Assembly (NCBI GenBank): GCA_961205875.1
Contig: OY540817.1
Location: forward strand, 13,675,001 to 13,739,000
Origin: Sialis fuliginosa
Taxonomy: Eukaryota > Arthropoda > Insecta > Megaloptera > Sialidae
Length of the DNA: 64,000 bases
Direction: 5' to 3'
The notes under the pieces are model-generated. The model ran no database searches and was not told where the DNA came from. It saw nothing but the letters and a program-made list of their open reading frames with translations. Positions 59,201-64,000 of the stretch are shown in pieces. The stretch's first letter is position 1. Each line of letters begins with the position of its first letter. Made by a program: the position numbers and the translations under genes.

Positions 59201-60126
59201 TAATAACATGGCCCTGGCCAACAGAGCCATGGAAACGATTACATATTGATTTCGGACAGTTTGCATCAAATTTTTTCTTAGTAATTGTTGACGCGCACAG
59301 TAAATGGCTGGAGTGCATAGATATGCAAAAATCTATTACAGCCGAAAGAACCATTGAAGTTCTAAGAGCAGTATTTGCTAGATGGGGGTTGCCGATTCAA
59401 ATTGTTTCAGATAACGGAAAAACATTTATTTCTGAAAAATTTCAAAATTTCTTAAAAAATAATAATATTGAACACATTACTAGTCCAGTGGGATTTCCCG
59501 CTGCAAACGGTCAAGCTGAGAGTGGTGTAAAAATAATTAAAAATGCTTTGAAAAAAGCCCTACATGGTATTAGAGATAATAATCTCAACAAATATATACA
59601 AAATTTTTTATTGGATTATCGCAACTCAATACATAGCGCTACCGGTACGTCACCTGCGCAACTATTGATAGGCCGCAAATTAAGGGTTAGGTTAGATAGC
59701 TTAAAGAAAAGCACACTAAATGATAACATACGTACAGCACAAAAAAATGTTGATAAATCTCAAACCAACCAAAAACATTATTATGGGGGAGGTAAGAGGA
59801 TATTATCAAATAATGCTGACGTAATGGCCAAAGATTATAGTGTGGCCGGAAAAGTGTCGTGGACCAGGGGTCGTATAAAAAAAAAAATAGGGTATCGATA
59901 TTATTTAGTACAAGTAGGAGACAAGTTGTGGAAACGCCATGCAAATCAGCTGATAGCATGTGGAGAGGTACACGAGGAAAGATACGTACCAAAAATATTA
60001 AAATCACCCTGTACAATAGATATACCGGGCGACACATCATCAGCTGAGGTGCACGACGTCCCACAAACAGAGCAGTCCTCAACACACAGGTACAATCTAC
60101 GAAGTAGATGCAACCTAGCGTGTTAA
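56197..60126 (+). CDS. Gag-pol polyprotein of a Ty3/Gypsy retrotransposon
   Basis: The frame runs 1309 residues from the first ATG (MAKVWGNIS) without stop or frameshift. Order: capsid-like Gag (1-~200); two CX2CX4HX4C zinc knuckles (~206-245); aspartic protease with DSGSS (~304); reverse transcriptase (~410-650) with the FLDD active site near 584; RNase H starting around DAAAQG (~732); integrase with an HHCC zinc module (~950-990) and a DDE core at HIDF (~1016), SDNGKTF (~1072) and GQAESG (~1108). The C-terminal ~100 residues are basic then Ser/Thr-rich (NLRSR). Gag and Pol share one frame with no visible shift or stop, so both must come from one precursor. K02A2.6-like or Mag-related Gypsy lineages have this organisation; the exact clade is not settled. 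An upstream in-frame extension (56188) has no ATG. Confidence 0.96.
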   Translation: MAKVWGNISIFNHVQDDWGIFKRQLEQFFIINELTDMEDEAVVQKRKALFLNNLHQETFRLITNIIYPVQPEVATYDALVQALDSYCIPTMSGFAERLKFYEARKEKHESCTDWAARVRALAVNCDFGEALSVIIRDKFVMGFEKGAIKDKLFLEKTDLTWERAVKIAQAVDCIQHQYEPTIIKQEPGVFKINQSRRKSTENVTSRCRVCGYTNHSYEQCKFKNYKCSKCKVKGHLKKMCKQQVTTMESTSGRSNTKGDRYKQTNCHYLNNETISLFHFRTNAELKPIIVQVTVNGRVIDAEIDSGSSISAMALQTFEKHFSDCRLEGTKVHFTNYNGGKINPIGLCKFNIYFNNQNKMLDVYIIKNGGPPILGRNFMHTFDLVVQSNELHYIKGESDMENLMVEFGEVFREELGTFKPFKVALKLKEDAVPKFCKPRPIPLAIKNKVESEIDKLVKMGVLVPVECSEWGTPIVPILKKNGEVRICGDFKITVNQNLVVDQYPLPRIEDLFAELHDGKEFSKIDLSMAYQQLVLSEESSKITCVSTTKGLFRYTRLVYGLASAPAIFQRTMDALFTGIPGVKVFLDDILISAKNRKLHIERLRTVLSRLKNAGLRVRKDKCEFFAKSIEYLGHRIDKEGLHPLPDRLRIIKSLAAPKSVSELQSFLGVVNHYRNFIPKASLICAPLYKLLKKESIFEWDLEQEQAFEEIKAALSSDNVLAHYNPELPVKLIVDAAAQGLAAVLVHIYPSGIERPISFASRCLLPSEKNYAQISLEAAAIVFGVKKYHQYLFGRHFILVTDNRPLQSIFGPKKGIPVMAANRLQRYALMLSGYNFDIEYVNTKNNIADYFSRAPTMDVTKNEDDLPENIYLNYVNENDELPITIEQFKVETNNDLILQQVVQNIKSGWPAVCNNVEIKPFFNRKNELSLESGCIFWGYRLVVPRALYKTVLGELHKTHLGIVKMKNTARSYIWFPGIDRQIENLANTCDQCLNFRSSPTKSKLITWPWPTEPWKRLHIDFGQFASNFFLVIVDAHSKWLECIDMQKSITAERTIEVLRAVFARWGLPIQIVSDNGKTFISEKFQNFLKNNNIEHITSPVGFPAANGQAESGVKIIKNALKKALHGIRDNNLNKYIQNFLLDYRNSIHSATGTSPAQLLIGRKLRVRLDSLKKSTLNDNIRTAQKNVDKSQTNQKHYYGGGKRILSNNADVMAKDYSVAGKVSWTRGRIKKKIGYRYYLVQVGDKLWKRHANQLIACGEVHEERYVPKILKSPCTIDIPGDTSSAEVHDVPQTEQSSTHRYNLRSRCNLAC

Positions 60127-60205
60127 TGTAAAATGTTGTAAAATGTTAAATTTTGTAAAATGTAAAATGTAAAATTTTGTAAAATGTAAAATGTAAAATT
60201 TTGAA
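60127..60205 (+). repeat. TGTAAAAT minisatellite at the 3' end of the Gypsy element
   Basis: Immediately after the polyprotein stop, TGTAAAAT and close variants (TGTTAAAT, TTGTAAAAT) repeat about ten times up to 60205. It lies between the coding region and the polypurine tract. Confidence 0.85.
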
Positions 60206-60246
60206 GTTATAATGCCATGTATCAGGGTGCGGAAGTGCGCATGCAA

Positions 60247-60259
60247 CAGCGGGGGTGAC
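60247..60259 (+). other. Polypurine-like tract of the Gypsy element
   Basis: AGCGGGGGTGAC precedes the right LTR directly, the position where plus-strand priming occurs. It is short and imperfectly purine-rich. Confidence 0.55.
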
Positions 60260-60501
60260 TGTTGGATATTTGAAATGCCACAGTTGGCAATTCTGTTCTC
60301 AGACCATGCCTCAGCCGGGTGTGCATGCGCAGTCCCGCTACTCTGCTGTGTATTGTGTCGGCAAGCGCATCAGCTGTCACATGTTGTGTTAAACAGGATT
60401 AATATCATTAAAATAGTGAATATAAAAATAAACTGTTTTTTTCATTGTTACCTTATCTAAAACGAACGTGCATATATAAACATAAATATTAAGACATAAC
60501 A
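60260..60501 (+). repeat. Right LTR of the Gypsy element
   Basis: 242 bp, matching the left LTR base for base on reading. AATAAA is at 60427-60432. It is followed by the target-site duplication GAATT at 60502-60506. Confidence 0.95.
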
Positions 60502-61112
60502 GAATTAAAAAAATTCGTAAAGAATTGTATATTATACTCAATAAGAAGGTTGCCAAAATTGTATGTGATTTTTTCATAAATATTGTTTCATGATTACTTT
60601 TAAACATAACATTTCCAATATTTAAGTCATTGTAACTTTACAGGTACATAAAGAGATACGGAAAATATAAATATATTTTAATATTGATGAATCAATATTA
60701 GTCATTAGCGCCAGCGCCAATTACACAGGCGCCGTGATAAACGGTGATATGGATCATGTTTTACGCGTAAACAGATCAGCCTATAAACAACCGTATCTTG
60801 GTCATTTTTTTATTGTATAGAAATAAAAAAATAAAAAACAAAGATCTAAAAAAATGTTTGTTTTTTTCAATACGGTTTTTCATCCCTTGCACCCCTTGTC
60901 AACTACACTCATTGGTTTCTTAATGTATTGATATAAACATAAACCTAGATATGTGCCACTTTTCGTTGATGAAGGAATTTTTACGTTTATTTTACATTTA
61001 AAAAAATATTTTTTCTGTGCTATTATAATAATTTTATTATTAGGTATACACGCTAATCAGATTTGCTAATCCCTGAAAATAATGATATTGCTATGTATTC
61101 TACTTCTTAACT

Positions 61113-61340
61113 CAGTGTCTGCCAAACTTTTTTACATTACGACACATTTTCGCGGCACACCAAATAAAAATCCCAACAAAATTTAAATATATTTTACTAA
61201 TATGAACAAAAATATATAAATTCTGATTATAATAATGAAATAATATATTTAATATAGTAAACCTATATTTTTAAATTTTTTGCGACAAAATTTTTGCAGC
61301 GCACTACGCTGTGCCGCGGAACACAGTTTGGTAGTCACTG
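61113..61340. mobile_element. hAT-type MITE with 8-bp target-site duplication
   Basis: Ends are CAGTGTCTGCCAAACT and AGTTTGGTAGTCACTG, a classic hAT terminal inverted repeat with two mismatches. Flanking octamers TCTTAACT (61105-61112) and CCTTAACT (61341-61348) agree at 7 of 8 positions. It is 228 bp and non-coding. Confidence 0.8.
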
Positions 61341-63307
61341 CCTTAACTAAAGCTGCGAGTAAAACATATATTGTTGAGAATAAAGTTGATACCAAGTGAT
61401 ATTAATTCAAACATTTTTTAAATTAAACATTTATAGAGTAATATATATTTTTCATGTTCTGTATAAAATTGGGTAAGTACTTACTTACAGTGACTTACAC
61501 CCAATTTTATTTTAAGACAGTGTAATCTCAAGTCTTAACTGATAATATTAATTACTTTTGAAGAACAATTTCATCAATAATTAATCAATCTATAAAAAAA
61601 CATTAATGTAACCTTTCAATTATTTTATCTGGTCTAAATCTTGAACTTTGAATGAATAATTCATTGATTAAAATAATCTTAATTCTGATAATCAAAAAAT
61701 ATTTTATTTTTCTTGTTTATGGATTTAAAATAATAAATTAATCAATATTATTATTAACAATAATAATATATGATTTATGTCATTTTATAAAAAGAAGCAG
61801 GAAAAGAACGACGTCAAAGTTGAAATTTTTGGAATTCCCCGGCCGCATTTATTTTAAATCAAATCAATTCTATTTTTATTGGAGTTCATATAATCGGAAT
61901 TTTTTATTGAATAAAACAATTTCTCGCTTAAGCGATTTTATGATTTTAAAATGTTCTAGGGATCAAGAGAAGTTCATAACTGAGTTTGTGGATTAATCCG
62001 TTTTCAGCGCGATTATTTTTTCATGACATTTCCGGAAAACCATCGATTTTTCCTGTTTGCGGTTCGTTTTTTCGCGAATATCTCGGCCTCTACTTGATCA
62101 ATATTGACCAAAAAAAGGATCACTCGTAAGAAACCCATCTATCGATTTGTGGGAGGTGGAATACTATAATTTAATTTCTAACCTTAAAAAAAAAAAATAC
62201 AGACTGCACATATAACAGATTTTTTATTTTTTCTCAATTACTTTGCAACAAATATATAAATATTTTGATGAAAGTAAGAAAAAATATACCTCTTATGATC
62301 CTTTTCAAAATATTTAATAAAAAATTATTGAGGCGCCATCTTTGGGCAACCCATCGTAGAGCAACTGTATCTCAAACTGTAGGATATTTTATGGCATGCC
62401 CTTTTAAATGATGTAATATACTTACCTATGCATATTGAAACAAAAAAGTTATTAACATTACTAAAAATAGTTCCAGATTTTTTAAATTTATTTACTTTAA
62501 AATTCAGTATCTTTTATTTATTGTTTACTCTTGCTGTAGGTATATTAAAGATAGATATTAGGTATAACTTTGGGTTAATACTGAGAACATGGGTGTCCCG
62601 ACGTCACAACTGTCAAAAACACGTATGTAGTTATTCAGAATAGAGTTGATGCTCTAATAATATCCACTTTAACTGTCCTTGGTTAGGACTGGAAAGGGGT
62701 TAATATAGTATAAAAACGGGGATTCAATTTCCGCCGCAACAAACTGTTTTTATTAAATAATTGTGAAAAAAAATTGCTACATGTTGATACAGCACATTCT
62801 ACTCTATTCTAACACATCAACACGTGATTTTTGATAGTAGTGACGTAGGGACATCCATGTTCTCCGTATTTACCTAACTTTGTTAGGCAAAGACATAGAA
62901 TGTTTACAAAAAAAACGATACAAAACTTTAAAAAGAGACCTAAAAAAATCTTAATGTCAGTAAATAACAAATGAAATTCAGTTTATCGTACTACTCGTTT
63001 TACACGTCAGATGAAGGTTTGTTGCATTTTATTCTCTAATTTTCACAACAATTGTATCATAAACAAATACTTGTGGACATGACGCAGAAAAATCTCTAAT
63101 CAGTGTGATAACTTATTGTTAGTAGATAATTATGTGTATGGGCTGTCAATGTTGTACGAAACAATTCAGAGAACAATTAAACGAGTTGTCAAACATTGTT
63201 ATCGTGTACTGGATTAAAACTAGAATATTAAATTGTTATAATGTAACATGTAAGTGCATTTTAAAGTATTAGTCGTTCTGATACCAAAACGATTAATGTC
63301 CAGTATT

Positions 63308-63822
63308 CAGTGGCGTAACTTCAAATTTTTGCCCCCATCTCCCGCAAAATGTCATTCCCCCCCCCCCCCCTCCCACCGAACTTTTTTTTATAAACACATT
63401 TGTATTTATATAGATATATTCGAAAATTACAAAGATAAAAGATAAACAATTCAAATTTGAAACAATAAAAACATTCTTAAGTTACATATAAAAAATATAC
63501 TTAAAATCTTTTCTCCTTGATTTTCAATTAGCAAAAAAGGCGAAGGGTCTACTAAATTGTTTCCAGATGTTAAAAATATTTGTTGTTCATAAGAGTACAA
63601 TTGCACCCTGTCTTCTCATCCTCCGTTTTAGTTTTAGAGACTATAAAAATTAAAACTAAATATGAAGTAAACCAAAATTCTTGAGACGTCAGATTTTATA
63701 AACTTTTTTTTAATTTATAATTTTTATAAAAAGCCTATTCAGGAAGGGGACAGGAGGCATGGAGTAAGGAGTAGTTAAGAAAATGATTGGCAAATAAATA
63801 GAAAATCCTGTTTACGCCACTG
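63308..63822. mobile_element. MITE with CAGTGGCGTAA termini
   Basis: It begins CAGTGGCGTAAC and ends GTTTACGCCACTG, so the termini pair for 11 bp. It carries a long C tract shortly inside the left end. The same terminus type starts at 16130 and, in variant form, bounds 2490-2765. No matching flanking octamers were seen. Confidence 0.6.
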
Positions 63823-64000
63823 CAGTCAGGAAAACATTCATTACATCTTACATTTGTAAAGGGTTATTCTTTTTCTCACTGAGCAACAAGGTTTGCTATA
63901 TAATAGAAAAAGAGAAGTATTGCACGATTTGGGAAATTTATCTAAAAATTAAAAAAAAATTAAAAATAAGCTCAAATTTGGTAAATAAAAAAATATTTTA

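Larger units (their letters stand above)
55945..60501 (+). mobile_element. Intact Ty3/Gypsy LTR retrotransposon
   Basis: The 4557-bp element has two identical 242-bp LTRs (TGTTGGAT...ATAACA), flanked by a 5-bp target-site duplication GAATT (55940-55944 and 60502-60506). It has a primer-binding site directly after the left LTR, one uninterrupted gag-pol frame, and a G-rich polypurine-like tract before the right LTR. The domain order protease-RT-RNase H-integrase defines Ty3/Gypsy. There is no env-like frame, so nothing suggests an infectious form. LTR identity, a perfect target duplication and an intact frame together point to a very recent insertion that may still be mobile. Confidence 0.96.
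60502..64000. other. Gene-free right flank
   Basis: AT-rich DNA with two MITEs (61113-61340, 63308-63822) and a C tract at about 63357-63370. No exon could be supported; the longest frames are about 70 codons and featureless. Confidence 0.55.

Noticed and set aside
60126..60259. Search for an env-like frame in the Gypsy element
   Set aside because: Only ~130 bp lie between the pol stop and the right LTR, filled by a minisatellite and the polypurine tract; no third frame exists.
1..64000. CRISPR arrays, rRNA and bacterial-type operons
   Set aside because: None seen; spliced genes, LTR retrotransposon and MITEs make this eukaryotic nuclear DNA.

Overview
This window is nuclear DNA of an insect: it is very AT-rich, its genes have GT-AG introns, and it encodes a Rebers-Riddiford (RR-1) cuticular protein with a signal peptide. 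The AT-richness, the many 60-80 bp introns beside a few multi-kilobase ones, and the density of small inverted-repeat transposons would fit a hemipteran (aphid- or scale-like), but nothing in the window fixes the order. No rRNA, tRNA or CRISPR was found.

Layout. 1-9884: no gene, many decayed repeats. 9885-21207 (+): a three-exon RR-1 cuticular protein gene whose chitin-binding domain is split by a 9.4 kb repeat-filled intron. 21208-39209: an 18 kb gene-poor stretch with foldback elements and MITEs; it may hold the 5' non-coding exon(s) of the next gene. 39210-41690 (+): HMG-CoA reductase, the whole coding sequence in one exon, with a splice acceptor five bases before the start codon. 43564-48516 (+): a 13-exon gene reconstructed here as a 914-residue Nibbler/MUT-7/EXD3-type protein with a DEDDy 3'-5' exonuclease and a Mut7-C domain. 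49532-51155 (-): a convergent three-exon gene for a 455-residue helical protein I do not recognise. 52958-53882 (+): the first coding exon of an unrecognised low-complexity protein built on 150-bp tandem repeats. 55945-60501 (+): an apparently intact, very young Ty3/Gypsy LTR retrotransposon (identical 242-bp LTRs, 5-bp target-site duplication, one uninterrupted gag-pol frame). 60502-64000: no gene, more MITEs.

The host genes do not form an obvious pathway: cuticle structure, mevalonate/isoprenoid supply (in insects juvenile hormone, dolichol, prenylation), small-RNA 3' trimming, and two unknowns. The most unusual signals are (i) the repeat protein, where a perfect GTAAGT splice-donor hexamer recurs in frame at exact 150-bp spacing; (ii) the Gypsy element, whose gag start codon sits inside the tRNA primer-binding site; (iii) HMG-CoA reductase, single-exon and with Ala at the position of the AMPK-phosphorylated Ser of mammals; and (iv) two families of ~0.75 kb inverted-repeat elements that share terminal sequence. 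I found no convincing wholly new biological system.
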